From Ophiobolus disseminans (taxonomy: Eukaryota; Ascomycota; Dothideomycetes; Pleosporales; Phaeosphaeriaceae), in NCBI GenBank assembly GCA_010093685.1, contig MU006221.1, forward strand, positions 1,457,491 to 1,521,490: 64,000 nucleotides of DNA. The letters run 5' to 3'. Shown one piece after another: positions 10,726-23,289 of this stretch. Within the stretch, counting starts at the first letter, position 1. Every line of letters begins with the position of its first letter. A program made the translations under genes and the position numbers. The notes beneath the pieces are model-generated. The model did no database searches. It saw nothing but the letters and a program-made list of their open reading frames with translations, and was not told the DNA's origin.

Positions 10726-11792
10726 TATGGGCTGTCCTTCTTGATCAGCCCATATATCGTCGTATTGTGACCTATCTTTGATTTGCTCGGCAATAGCCTG
10801 ATCATCTTCCAAATGTACGAGTGGCGTCCACGTGATATCCACATTTTCCGGGGCCTTGTCGCCATGAGTATCTCGACGGCTCATCTCCCTCTCAGATGGT
10901 TTATTGATTCGGCTGTTCGTGCGTTTGCCTGTAAAGTTCAGATCACTGTGTCTGCGAAAGAAGAAAATCGGCTGCGAAAGTAGTTCGATGATCGTAAACC
11001 TTTCGAAAGGTCCAATGATAAAGGGCGAGCTAGCGGAGGACCCGTCGTCTGCTTCATGTCCAACATTGATGTAGGTTCGCCCGTTAATTGTAACCCGACC
11101 ATCAACTGGAAGCTGAACGAAGAATTCGTATTCGGGCTGTGCAGAGCCATGTACGTTTTCAGTATTCGATCTTCGAAGGAAGTCTAAACGAGCGGTCGCC
11201 GTGCCCTCTCCATCTCGGATAGTACTGCTAAGGAATTAACTTGAGATCTTTTCTGGACATCCAGGGAGAATACTTACATTTCCAATTGATAGTCAAGGTC
11301 AAACACCAGGACCAGGTTGTCTGCGGACGAAGACGCGACTACCGCACCATCGTTGCCAGCAGCGTTCACGGAAGCGTCATCAAAAGCCTGCCAGGTATAT
11401 CGAGGATCAGCGCCGGCGCTCCCGGATGTATCTCTCTTAATTCTGTTGAAGAGAAGGCAAAGCGCTGGGGTCAACTCGAACGGGGGCCCAGCTGTCCTGT
11501 CGACACCTCTCTTGTTCCTGAACAGTGGCGTACGCAGGAATGGCCACCTAAATGGCTTTTGTGCCGCTTGTATAGTATCCCATGCCTGACCGTGTAATAT
11601 GGGTGCGTATCGAGTGACATCTTCACCTTCGTCGCGGTCGTTGTCGTTCACTCCTCGCGGAGGCAGGGCCCATTGAACCTCCGTCTTCTCCACGTCATCT
11701 TCAGGAACCGCTAAATCTGGAGACTGCTCAATGCGTTTGGCTTTCTTCGCCGGCTCTTCCTTTCCGGCCTTGATTTGCTTGCGCTTCCCCAT

Positions 11793-12421
11793 AATTAGTG
11801 GATAGCCGGCTGGTAAACAGGTCAATTATAAATCCGAAAATTCGGAAAACTTGAGGTTGACTTGATGATCAAAGACACAATGCACGAGGGACATGTTCGT
11901 CATCGTTCAGGTCGCCTTTTGTTCTAGGGCAATTAACGAAGACGCCGGATTTGTGAATGGATTTGTGCAGATAAGACATGAACAAAAACAAAACATAACT
12001 TTTTGAATTTGTGGGGACGTTGATGCATGTCGTCTATCGTGATGCTCATATGCGAAAATAAGGTGAAACAAACGAAATCTATTCTAATCGTGTTGTACAG
12101 TTCTAGGTGAATTGACCAGGAAGAATGTTGTTGCTGTTGGCAAAGGTACGCCACATCCGCTTGCGGGTGTTCTTTGTTCAGCAGTTGAAGCTCGGCACAC
12201 TTCATCTTTTAACGATGAGCGACATGGTGCGTAGTACCTGGTAGGTTCGTTTCGCACACTGGTAGACCATGACAGGCTTCCGCGACATGCCCTGCAACTT
12301 GTATTTGGTTGCGCAATGTCTTGTGATTTCTTCTGAGAACCAGGTGTTGTGATCTGTGGAGCAGCTGTCTCACAGCGTATAGTGGCCGTTCTTTGTATGC
12401 GACTCGTCGTATTTGTGGGGC
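11793..12421. other. intergenic, no gene seen
   Basis: About 630 bases between the start of the C48-like locus and the end of the bZIP gene, both on the minus strand. It is AT-richer than its flanks, and no open frame with protein character was found. It probably holds the bZIP 3' UTR and the old promoter of the decayed gene. Confidence 0.4.
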
Positions 12422-13475
12422 TCATACGGCAGTGTGTGGTATGGAGTACCTGTCCATCATCCCATAACCGATATTGTTGGTGACATAGTATGCCTGATCA
12501 GGGGCGCGACACCCAAGGTTCGTTTCCAGGTCAGATTCTACGTCCGACCGCATGGTTCTGATGATGTTTGCAGCATCGACACAGGATGAGGTGTTGTAGT
12601 AGTGACTCGGATGTTGAACCAGATTGTACTCATTCGTGTAGTGCCAGGTGTTGTTGTAGGACTGATCGTAGGAGTACCCGTATCGTACATCTTCGGACTT
12701 GATCTCCGGTGCAGGCGGTGTCGTTGGTGCCGTGTAGAACGGAGTGGAATACGAGACGGGAGGCGGTGTACCCATACTCGAAACGATCGAGCCAGGACTA
12801 GGGGAGTCGCAACAGCTTAGTGCGGTCGGGCGCGGCGCCGGAATGCTGATTGGTGGAACTGAAGGCATGTGTCGAGGCATGGATGTTGCTCTCATTAGAG
12901 ATGGTGTTGGCAAGCTGGACGAGGACAGCGGGTTGCATGTGATTCTTCGTTCGAGCATTGCATTGAGGGTGGGTGCAGCGGAAATTTGATCATATGACCT
13001 GTCGGACGGCCCACCCAACGCCACTACAACCTCTGGCTCGGCGACGCCTCGTTCGTGCAGCAGCGCGCGAAGCTTCCTGTTCTCGTCTAGGACCTTCCTA
13101 GCCGCGGTTTGGATCTCAGAAGACGCTTCAACGCCCGTCTGTTCAACGCTGCGAATCTTGGCCTCTAATTCTTGAAGGTATTCTTTACGTCGTGCGCGTG
13201 AACGTCCTAAAGCACCGCGGTGGTCAGTGATCTGCTCTTCGTGACGAGCTGTCGACGGATTGGTTGGGCCGGTCGAACATGTAATGACCAGCATTACCAC
13301 CCGCCTTGTGGTACAGACTTATACCCGGGAAAGGTTTTGCAAAGAGTAAATGAGAAGATGACCTACTTTGATTGTCTCTGATGCGAGCAAGATTTTGTGC
13401 TTTTTGCTACCGTTCATTAGCGAGTTAATAATTGAGGTGTAGAGTAGCACACACCGAAATCCTGATGTCACTCAT
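12422..13475 (-). CDS. bZIP transcription factor
   Basis: Three exons, 13475-13455, 13406-13367 and 13206-12422 (introns 48 and 160 nt), give 281 aa. Splicing is decisive: only the joined frame yields the basic region NLARIRDNQRRSRARRKEYL, followed by a leucine-zipper-like heptad segment (ELEAKIRSVEQTGVEASSEI...NRKLRALL). This is a fungal bZIP subtype with the RRSRARRKEYLQELE signature seen in many Pezizomycotina. The C-terminal half is Ser/Pro/Tyr-rich and disordered, as expected of an activation region. The first exon encodes only MSDIRIS. A long second intron in an otherwise compact gene leaves room for alternative splicing. DNA target and pathway cannot be read from the sequence. Confidence 0.87.
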
Positions 13476-14092
13476 GGTGGTGTTTGCTACGAAGAAGATG
13501 AGGTGAACAGAGGCTGGTAGTTGAAAGGCTTGATAGGTCTGATTTGCCTTGGGTGATCATGCTGGAAGACCTTTTGCAAGTGATGGCGTGAAGGAGATCT
13601 TAAACAAGAAGGCCGTGGGCGCGATAGTGCCACCATGACCAAAGTGTGTTAGAAGCCACCCCTTGTCGGTTCGTGCATCGAGTGAGTGTAGGGATGGAGG
13701 CTGTATGCCTTATGTCGTCTAGGGCTGCAGGCCGTGGAGGTCTGAGCGGGGCGCTTGTCAGACGGTTTGGAGGGTGATGTAATCTTTTTCGGTCGGAAAC
13801 TACGCTAGGCGTTTCTTACGCCGAATACGGTTGTGTCGCCGTAAGCGTCGCATTAGCGCCTCCGCCACGTGCACTGCCACGGTGTGAACCTGCCGTAAAT
13901 CCAGGCGGAAGAATGAGATTTTCAGCTGTGCACCACGTATCAACACCACCGGTTCTGCTATGACCACGCCTGTCGCATGCATCTCCACCAACCATATCTC
14001 TGTCTGGACAAAGCTCTTTGGCGAATCGATCAGTTCAAAACGACGCAACGCAGAATCAACCACACCGCGCTAATCACATCGCTACCAACAAC
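13476..14092. promoter_or_regulatory. shared divergent promoter region
   Basis: 617 bases between the bZIP start (minus) and the membrane protein start (plus). No clear TATA box. The 13800-14063 minus ORF is basic and low complexity and is treated as a shadow. Confidence 0.45.
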
Positions 14093-15027
14093 ATGGCCGT
14101 TTGGGCGCGCCTAGCTGCACCGTACGATGGAGCCTTCGACCCCTCCCAGAGATTTGTGACGTCCTGGATCCTTTCTCCTGCGGCCCTCTTCTTCATCCGG
14201 GCTTTGTTATCGCTCTATGCTTTCACTACACTGTTCACCATCTTTGGCTGGAACGGCAGTCATGGCATGTCCGAAGCTAGCCAGCACTCGTTCTCGTACT
14301 TTACGCACCTAACCTATTGGGGTCTTGCGTTTTACTACGCATTCGCGGCACTCCATACCGGAAAGTACTGGTTGACTGGAACATCGTTCTTAGCTCGGTG
14401 GCCAAAGGCTCTTCAAGTTGCGCACAGCATGTTCTACTCGACAATTGTCATATATCCGTGGATAGTCACCAGTAAGTGAGAACGATCCCAAGGAAGGCAC
14501 CGTATAGCTTGTTTAATGCATCATGGTTGCAAAGTTGGTCGTATAACTTCAAGACCTTCTGGTGTAAAACTCGTGTCTGACGCTACCACTAACTTATGAT
14601 AGTCGTTTATTGGCTTTTGCTTGCACCTGGGGGGTTTCCCTCTGTATTTTCTTCATGGTCAAACACATCCCAGCATGCGCTGAATTCGGCGTACGCGCTG
14701 TTCGAAATCATCTTTCCGAGGACTTCCCCTTTGCCATGGCTCGATATCATACCTATTGTCATTGTCCTGGGTCTTTACCTGGGGCTGGCATATATCACGC
14801 ATGCAACAGAAGGGTTCTACGTCTATGACTTCCTCGACCTGCAAACAAACTCCTCGGGAATTGTTGCAGCTTACATCGTTGGAATCTTGGCAGCCGCCGT
14901 TATTGTATTTTTGGTCGTGCGGTATCTCATTCTACTGCGAGTCTGGTTGACGGAGAGGAAGATGGGGAAAGCGGGAAAGTTCTCGAGTCATGAAGTAGCA
15001 CCAGTGGAGAGTGTGGAGCTCAAGTGA
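14093..15027 (+). CDS. six-helix-type membrane protein (FAR-17a/AIG1-like?)
   Basis: Exons 14093-14471 and 14603-15027 (intron 14472-14602, GTAAGT...TAG) give 267 aa. Hydrophobic helices include the segments around ALFFIRALLSLYAFTTLFTIF, FTHLTYWGLAFYYAFAAL, FYSTIVIYPWIVTIVYWLLL, LDIIPIVIVLGLYLGLAYIT and AAYIVGILAAAVIVFLVVRYLIL. A conserved pattern, HLTYW..AFYYAFAALHT and HATEGFYVYDFLD, recurs in a fungal family often labelled FAR-17a/AIG1-like; that label is from memory and tentative. The tail is basic then acidic and cytosolic in character. Start is the first ATG; an upstream TTG frame is not used. Confidence 0.82.
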
Positions 15028-18000
15028 GGTACGTCGCTGAACATAATGTGGAATGATGGCCCAGTCCTACCTCGATTCGATACCGAGAGCATAGACCGGT
15101 ATTGTTTCTTTTCATTAGACAGCCATTTGTAATACTGTAGAGTGGCCTGTTCCTCCCTTGCTAAACGCTATCCATCCCTCGCATTTCCCACCTTTCCTCC
15201 TGTCACAAATGGTACGAGCGGCACAAATCCTAGACACTCTTAGCCCCAAGCCACTCCCATGGCCTCTCAACCCTGGCTGCGCATCAATCTTACATCTGCA
15301 TCCTAGTCAAGCGCTGCTCCTGCATGTTTGCTTTTGATGTTCGTTAAATGCGGCAACCAGCCTCTTACTGTAACCCCACATAGACTGCCTGCGGAGCCTG
15401 GCAGCCTCCGATGGCGACCAAGTTCAGATCGATGATAGTTTGCCACCACGCGACGCATATCGGGGTCTCACGATCCTCTTTCAGATCAAAGCAAGTAACC
15501 CCACGTCGAACATCTGTTTCATGTCGAAGTGGCTAGCTTCGACCTGTGCTCTATATCATCATTCTACACGAGTCAGTCCTGTCATGTTGCGTGCTAGTAA
15601 TACGCGGAACGATTGGCTCGCTATCCCAAGCCGTCAATCTCGTGACAGCTCAAAGGCGACGCCATGGTATACTTGTGCTCAGTCCCCGAAGAAGACCACG
15701 CGTAATGCAGCCACCAGAGTTGCAGCGGCGCTGTTGCTCTGACAGCTGCCCTCCACCAATTGATCAGAAGAACGTGAGAGTTGGAAAGCCAACAGACGGG
15801 TCAGGCGCCTCACACGTGAGACGGCAAGAACCAATGAAAGATACACGTGAGAGGGAATGCACGCCAAGCATAAAGATTGCCACTTATTGGGTAGTCGCAG
15901 ACCATCACATCTCGATGCCATCCAGAATAGGCAAAGACAGAGAACACCGGTACGGGCTTCTAGAAAACGCCTAACAGAATGGCACACCGCATCGTTAGCG
16001 TTATCCACCAAACGCCCACCACATCTTCGCTAACATTGCATTCTTATTCGCCTGAAACCGCCAAAGGTTTTTATCGCGAGACCAGACCTGTCTGCAGTTA
16101 CTCCTCACTGGACAGATATTGTCAAAATGGCCACCACAAATGCGACATAGGGCTGAGGCATTTCTCGACACCCAAACGAACCGCACAGCGCCCACTAACC
16201 ATCCTGGACCATGTCATGGTTTTCGAAGGTAGCTGTCTTCGTCTGACGGGGCATAGGCGCATGGTCTGAGAGCAATCTATGCTCGCGCTGATTGCTGGCT
16301 GTCGTAGCCCGGCGTAGTAGGAGTGACGCTGGCCTATCTCCTACACAGTAGAGAACCCGTAATTAATTCCTTCGCTGTTGGGCCGTCGGCTATGGCTGCC
16401 CCCAAGGTACCCAGTGTCGCAGATCCATCCCGCGCTTCCTTCATTCAACGCTTGAGTGGGGTGGAGACGCGCACCACTGATGCAGCCTTCGCCTTACACA
16501 GTGCGACACTGACATCGTGTTACACACTGACGTGAACTTGATACCTTTGTAACTTGTCAAGTGTCGACCACAAGAGGAACGTGAGAGGCTGGCAGACACG
16601 GTAATAATTCCGCGTTCCATGCCGGTCCGACTCTGCTTCCAGGACTTGGAGCGAATATGAATATCAAAAGGCAGGATTAGGCGTCAGAGTGATTATGCTC
16701 CGACAAACGGTGCCTTCGCGGCGCTTTTCCCGGGAGAGTCCGGTGCCTCCAATATACCGTAGAAGAATGCACAGACCTTCGATTGACGTAGTGACTGGGA
16801 TGTCCTCCCAGCGAGGCGGGAGATAACCACCAGCTTACTTGATTAGCTCACTCATCCGAACACTTCGAACCTTCGTCTCCTGATGGCGCATCACATGGAC
16901 AACCGCCTTTCCTTTCGCATACTCCAGGCGCGCAGCGGATGCTGCGATTCTGAATAGTGCACCAACTTACCAACGCTCGCAGTAACAAAGTTCAGAAAAT
17001 TAACATCTCCCACAATCTAAAGTGGAAGGTACGTAGTTAGGACATCGAAACCCGCAGCTGTACATCCGCAGAGACCCACCAAGATCTGCATGGACCGCGG
17101 CTAACCACCAGTACCTAGGGCCAGCTCAATTTTGTTAGAACAATACAGCGACTACAGCCAGGCTAGTCTATGTATGTTCGGAGGACTTGTGACAGTCCAG
17201 TCGATCATCCTATCCCAACGTGCGTTCACCCGTTGCAACCCGTGAGCTACCTTATTCCCAACCCCGCGTTTTGCTAGTCAGCCCGAAGAGGATTCAGCCC
17301 CTAGAAATCGCGCATCCTTTTCCCGTCCGCTTTCCTCTGTCGAGACATGCCGCCTTGACAAACGGCCCACGAGTTTCAGAACACGACCAGCATGTGAACA
17401 TCGACAAATTGCGGGAGGCACTCGGAAGCTCCGATGATGGGATCCAGGGTTCATACCAGCATCCTCATGATCCTGAACGCCTTGACGTCCCGTGGTCCAG
17501 GATTTCGTCTGCCGTCTCAGCACAAACCCTCGTCAAACGCTTTGACGAAACACGTTGCAAGCCCTGGCAATGTCGCATTGACGTGGCAGATCCTTAGGCA
17601 CGTTGCAAGAACCAACAGCAGCACAGAAGAACCAGAAACTTTGGGCTTGCGCCGACGCAGCTGTTCGCCATATGACGATACGCTTTGTTTGGAAGCTGGC
17701 TCGTTCCTGTGCTAGAGACGCAATGCCCTGACATCTGCATGAGGGTTGCATCTGCGTTGCATGTGAGTTCACGCTAAGAGATTCCACAGGCTTCCCTGCT
17801 CAGACGCCGCTTTCCAGGGCCTCAGCGTGGGGGTAGTAGGCAATGCAAATGGATGACAGATGCGGTGAACAAAGTGGGAGACCAGATCACCCACCGCGCC
17901 TCGATTGCGCAGGTCGTAGAGGTGCGGCAAGCATCGGTGAACGATTGTCGAAAACCGATATTGATGCGCTTACCGCCGTTCGCCGGCGATCAGATTGGTG

Positions 18001-18349
18001 TGCATTGCATGTGGAGAGTTGGGAGCGCATCAATCCGCTCTTCACCTGGGCATGTTTGCGAAAGACAGCAAACTCCACAATAGATCAATCGCCATGCACC
18101 ATCGCGGACATGGTACTTAAAAGAGGTTGGCGCACAATGTGCACAGTTTATAGTGATCTTCTAGAAGCTGAACTAGGTACGCCAACATTGGAGAAGATTG
18201 CCGAAAAGGGTATGAAAACAGCCGAGGTCCCGCCTTCCTCACACGCCTCTCTAGATACCCCGTATTCGTCAACGCCCGCAGCGCGCCGGTGTGCGTACTC
18301 CACAGCATCCATCCTCTGCAGATCGTCAATCGAGACCAGCATTTCTACG
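15028..18349. other. 3.3-kb gene-poor region
   Basis: No ORF above about 140 codons and none with recognisable motifs on either strand; the longest candidates (15546-15974, 17843-18451) have random-looking composition and no family features. I found no terminal repeats, tRNA or transposase remnant. It may hold untranslated transcripts or a long 5' region of the downstream gene. Confidence 0.5.
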
Positions 18350-19700
18350 ATGATAGAGGTGATCTACATCGTCCGGCACGCGGTACGTAAGCAGCACAAT
18401 CTCCGTACCCACATCCCACTACGCCGCGCCTATCTTCACACACCACCCTAGGGATTCCCTCCTATTGCGTTGCTGCATCCGGTAGCTCTTCACGAGACCT
18501 TCTACTCCCGTCCCTGCATTGATCACTTTCGCCTCCAAAAGAGCCGCGCGTGGCACTAGTACTCCCAAGCTCTCCACATTATTTCCCCTTAGATGACATT
18601 CTGTCTAACGCCTAGTCTTGCGGCTCTAGTTTCGCGCCAATTGGACAGTCGATCCCCAGACTGGGATTTACACCGCTTCGCTTGCAAAGACTCCTACCGG
18701 CATCCCTACTGATCCGCCGTTGACTTCCAAGGGGGTCGAGCAGAGTAAGGAGCTAGCTGAGCATCTGTGCAACATCGAACCTCCGATCGAGAGAGTCTAT
18801 TCGAGCCCGTTTTATCGGTGTTTGCAGACGCTCAAGCCCACCACGGATAGGCTCTTTTTGGAAGGTAAGGCGAAGGGCAAGATAAGAATCGATCGAGGGG
18901 TCGGGTACGTCGTCAATTACTCCGGCACTTTCACGTGCGCGTCTGGTGCCTTTGACAGCTGATGTTGGTCATAGCGAGTTCTTCGGACGCGCACCTTGGG
19001 AACATCCCACGCCGCCAGATATCAAGATCTTGAGTCCACTGTTTAAGAACCTCGATCAGGAGTATGCCTCGGTGTACATGCCGGCCTCGAATGGCGAGAT
19101 GATTGTCGAGCTCCACGAGCGTGTCAGAAACGCTCTGGACCACATCGTCACGACTCTCGACAGTGACCCTGAACAGCCAAAGACCGTGCTGATATGCAGT
19201 CATGCTGCCACGATTATCGCGGCTGGAAGGGTATTGACTGGCCAGATGCCAGAAGATCCTGATGAGGACGACTTCCAGTGTTTCACTGCTGGATTGTCGA
19301 AGTATGTGCGCAAAAGTTCGGACCCGAATAAGGGTGTCGCAGGAAACTGGGATTGCGAGCTGAACTCGGACACTTCATATCTCTCAGGAGGTGCCGAGCG
19401 AGGGTGGTGAGTCTCCCAAATTTCATCAGATCCCCTGGTCCTGTCCTGAGAGTATACAGGTTCTTTCTATACCACAGAAAGGACTGGCCAAAGTCGGAGC
19501 TATCAGCGACTGGTTGGGGCGGTACCCCTACTCTCCTGAATATTTGCGTACCTCTTCGGAATCCTCTATTGGCGGCGGAAGCTTCTTGATCTCATTACAG
19601 CAATCTGACGATCGACGGTTCCAGGCACTTCAATGGCGATGAAAGCTTTGTTGCTTTCCCAGATGCTCCAGCGGAGGGAAAGGAGATACCCAAACTTTGA
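18350..19700 (+). CDS. histidine phosphatase-fold protein, TFIIIC tau55 (Tfc7)-like
   Basis: Four exons, 18350-18382, 18630-18904, 18975-19406 and 19625-19700, with introns of 247, 70 and 218 nt, give 271 aa. The joined protein reads MIEVIYIVRHA-FRANWTVDPQ, then a helix with GVEQSKELAEHL, VYSSPFYRCLQTLKP, ELHERVRNALDHIV, VLICSHAATIIAAGR and a C-terminal ERGWHFNGDESF. This matches the fungal phosphoglycerate-mutase-like family that includes the N-terminal part of TFIIIC subunit tau55, so a role in Pol III transcription or as a free phosphatase is possible. The catalytic RHG signature is RHA here, at the exon 1 boundary; the later CSHAA histidine is present. The 33-nt first exon is required to supply the RH motif. 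Confidence 0.85.
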
Positions 19701-20515
19701 TTTTTGCGAGCATTGATGGAGACGGATGTATAACAAGTCACAACGATGATGGGTTGTGAGTACGTGTGGACATTGCTTGGTGTAATTAACTTTGGCAACT
19801 GGCATAGAGGTGCAATAGAATGTTGGCATACCATAAGAACGTCCAATTCCTAACCTGCTGCATTCGCGATCAAGTTACGAATCTTGCTACCCATACGATT
19901 AATTCGACAGACAAACACAAAAACTTTGCGCAATTCATCAATTCGCATGTCGCAGTCACAGACCGTACGAAGTCGCAATTTCTGTGGTCACATACAAGCG
20001 CAGTCGTACCTCCGACACCGACTGCCACCCCTACCTATACCATCTTACACATTCTTACTCGAAAATCCCAATGCCGTGGATAGCCCCAGCGATACAAGCA
20101 TCCCAATCGGCCCATTCCCGCCCAAACGTCAGGTCAGACAACGTTGTGGCGCGCGTGGGATGTTTTCAACCCAGCTCTGAGTTCGGCGCCCGGTAAATGA
20201 GTGATCGACTGCCGGGTGCGGAAACATGGAGCCGACCACCATTAAACGAACGCGACGGAACGTATTTGACGAACGGTTCCCTCGCGACTCGCGTTCGATG
20301 CGCACTAGAAGGAAAATCCGGGGCAAGGGAAGCTTAGGGCGGATGAGGTATGGGTTTGGAGAGGAAGGATGAGGGGTTTCGAGATGGAAGGATGGAAGGA
20401 TGAAAGTTGTCAACAATGCTCTTCACGCATGACTGCCTAAGTCTATATACTGTCCACGCTCCCTCCGTCGCTCTTCGCACCGCCTTCGAAACTCAACCTC
20501 TCCATAAATTCCACA
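19701..20515. other. intergenic with TATA element at 20444
   Basis: No gene recognised in 815 bases. TATATA at 20444-20449 lies about 70 bases upstream of the tautomerase ATG and is followed by a CT-rich leader, a plausible core promoter. Confidence 0.45.
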
Positions 20516-21155
20516 ATGCCACACTACGAGATCCACCACATATGCGGCCTTGACTACGACCAGAAAGACCAGCTTGCAACCGACATCACAAACCTCCACT
20601 GCACCCTATGTCCGTCTCATCCCTCTCCCTTTCCCTTTCCAAAAAGGCTCCTGCTCACACAAAACAGTTTCCACGCCCTCCGCCTTCGTAAACGTCTCCT
20701 TCCAACACCACCCCCCTCTCGCCGAATACACCTTCTTCGTCGGCGGCAAACGCCGCGCCACAAACTTCATACACGCGCACCTGCGCCCGCGCGGCCCAGA
20801 CAACGCGCCGAAGCTGCAGCACCTGGTGCGGGAAATAATGCGCATATGGGACGAGCGCGCGCACACAGAGAGTTCTATTTGGCGGAACAAGGACAAGGGG
20901 AAGGATGAGGGGCGCTTGGATGACCATCGGGCGCTGCATAATGTGTTTATATACGAGGATGTGGCGGCGGGGGCGGAGCAGGGATTTGTGCTGCCTGTTG
21001 CGGGGCAAGAGGGCGAGTGGGTGCAGGAGAATATAGAGGCGTTTAAGAAGAGGGCGGAAATGGGGGATGAGAGTGTGAAGCAGCTTTTGCTGGAGGTTGG
21101 AGATGGGTTGGGGAAGAAGGAAGAGATCAAGGAGGGGTTGGGTAAGGAGGTGTGA
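20516..21155 (+). CDS. tautomerase, cis-3-chloroacrylic acid dehalogenase-like
   Basis: Exons 20516-20609 and 20668-21155 (intron 20610-20667, 58 nt, GTCCGT...CAG) give 193 aa. The start MPHYEIHHIC places a proline directly after the initiator Met; this Pro-1 is the catalytic base of the tautomerase superfamily once Met is removed. Joined exons give HCTLFSTPSAFVNVSF, then FFVGGKRRATNFIHAHLRPR with the basic residues usual in cis-CaaD-like enzymes, and a long C-terminal helix. Fungal relatives are annotated as putative oxalocrotonate tautomerases; the physiological substrate is unknown. The donor GTCCGT is weak, but the junction is forced by reading frame and family pattern. The C-terminus is unusually Lys/Glu/Gly-rich. 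Confidence 0.85.
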
Positions 21156-23289
21156 TGTTGAGGTGGAGGTTTGGGGAGGGGGGGTGTGCTTGGGTGGGAT
21201 TTGATGTGCGGCAAGATGATGGCGTTTCGCGAGCTGGACTGAGCTGAACGACGATCGCAGAATGGTGTTGTGCATGATCTTCGAGTAGGATATCGTTATG
21301 CTTCATGCACATTGCAGTGCTTGACGATGTTTTGCCATGCCACTGAACTACGCTGTGACGCAGATTCGCAGGACTCCGTTAGTCGGAAATTGGACTACGT
21401 GATGTCGGATGCGAGTCCTTTCACGCGGACGATGGAGTCAATAATTGGGTAGCACAGGGAGAGCTGGTATAGAAGTACTCCAAGAATGATAACATCGATA
21501 ATCCTCATTAGTTTGCGGGATAGCTCGACCAAGCCAATTGTAGCCACGATGAGAGGAATAAATACATTATTTTGGAATTCAAACATAGACATCACTCTTC
21601 CTTTGGAATCCCGAAAATTACGATACCGGCTACAACGTAGTTGTCGATTACCTTGATCCGGACATATCTGCTAATTGTTCTCCTCGACCAGAGCACACCA
21701 GCTTCAAACACGTAGAAACCCATATCGCTCAACATGTTACACGTCCATATTCACTACGCATGCAACCTTTCGCAAGATAGCGTGCGAGTATCGCTGGTGA
21801 TATGACAACTGCGGGTTTGGTGAGAGGTATAGGACGAGCAACGAAACGGAGGTGGTGTTCAGGCTGCTCCACGATGGCGAAAATGAAAGTGGAAATGGAC
21901 GAGACGTAGAATAGCTACCTTGGACGCATGATGTAAAATGGACTGGAACTTAGATACGAAATACTGTTGAGGACTGAACAACAGAAACATACAACAACAC
22001 GTCTTGCATCTCTTGCACCGCGCCTTCTTTGCTCACAATGATGACCACATCTCTCAGTGTCTTTGTTGAGAGACTAGCTGCCGATGGTGAAGTAGGAGTT
22101 TCAGGTCCCCGTGGATATATACGCACCTTCATAGCCCTGTATTTGATCCACCTTCTCTTTAACGAACTACAGCCCGATCTTCCCTCTTTAGCTTCTAGCG
22201 AAGATTCCTGCCGTCATCGTAGGGCCTTTGCTACAACTTCCAAGCCACTGTTGGTTTTCGGGGTATCCAACCGACTTTGGAGTACAGCTTAGGTGCTATC
22301 GTAAGAAAGTGATCGAGATGAGAAGAACGAATGAGTTGATAGCCCTTGGTAGCTCGGTGAACTCAAATCCAAACGCAGGAGTCCTGGCGATTCGGTACAG
22401 GTATGGGAGCGAGCCTTGCTTTAGCCCTTGATATTTTGTGACAGTGTACGAGAACGAGCATTACTTCACACGTTAAGCAACTAACGTTCTTTTCACCCCT
22501 TCAATGCTACTCTGAGAATAATCATTGACAATTCAACGAGCTCTTCGTTGTCTTTAGTTCATATCACGGCTTGACACGTTTCCGCCCTTCCTTGTAGTCG
22601 ACAAGAGTGTAACTGGGTGACGTTGCTTTTCAAATAGGTGTTCGAGGTGCTTCAGGACATATCTACTTACTAACAAGTCTGTACCTCGGTGTGATCAAGA
22701 TTGTTGCTCTATGCAATCGTCCAAATGGATTTCTCGAGTAACTTGAGATTGACAGCAATTCTCTCTTAAGACCAAAGTCTCACTTAAGATCGGCATGAAA
22801 ACAAGTCTTCACAAACACGAAGTTTCGCAAACTTGACGATCTTATGCTTTTACGACCGTTTGACTTGAAATTGGTTGTTAAGGTACATCTAGGTTCAGAT
22901 GGGTTGGAGTGCATGCACTTGCGCTGAGGATCACGAGCTATTGTGCTAAGGTACGCCAACGTCTATGAAGAAAAGCTAATGCGAATACTATGAAAGAATC
23001 GTGTGGAGTCGAGGGTTAAAGTATTACATGCAGCACACCATCGTCATGAGCAAGCGTGCCCGTGCGCAGCGGGACCAACGCGCCTCAACGCGTCGCGTCT
23101 TCCTCACAAATCACTCTACCACCAAATCAATCAATCCCACTCCGCACCACCACTTGCACACCCACCTGCTTCGGCCCCGGAATCAGTCACCCTCTTCAAA
23201 ACCCAATTATAAAGAATTCTCACCGCTTTCCCGCAAAAAGCCGCGCTATCCCCACAAACACACCTCCAACACACCCAACCATACCAAAC
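21156..23289. other. 2.1-kb intergenic region, nothing recognised
   Basis: Between the tautomerase and RNase H2C genes, both on the plus strand. ORFs are under 90 codons until the CT/CA-rich leader beginning about 23040. No repeats or structured RNAs were recognised. Confidence 0.45.

Larger units (their letters stand above)
5736..11792 (-). pseudogene. decayed gene with four tandem Ulp1/C48-like domains
   Basis: Reading down the minus strand from ATG 11792, one frame starts with a nuclear-localisation-like basic segment (KRKQIKAGKEEPAKKAKR), crosses a good 50-nt intron (11228-11277, GTAAGT...TAG) and continues through four related domains. The frame is broken by in-frame stops at 10453 (TGA), 9863 (TAA), 7868 (TAG), 7190 (TAG), 7136 (TAG) and 6371 (TGA). 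There is a frame change inside the hexanucleotide repeat near 9.9-10.06 kb and another near 6.2 kb. Homology to the sister domains continues across each stop, so these are nonsense changes, not gene ends. Each unit has a conserved PCxY/W start, an AIAPV/GFS block, RPGR..PL..H, a strand ending VLDP, and (E)CG....LNAW...LGL, the layout of an Ulp1-type His/Asp/Cys protease fold. Separate short genes or extra introns cannot be fully excluded. Confidence 0.75.

Noticed and set aside
15440..18120. several ORFs of 60-140 codons
   Set aside because: Random-like composition, no conserved motifs, and frequent overlap on both strands; not supported as genes or as transposon remnants.
20606..21275. two overlapping minus-strand ORFs above 200 codons
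   Set aside because: Antisense to the tautomerase gene, which has the catalytic Pro-1 and a good splice junction.
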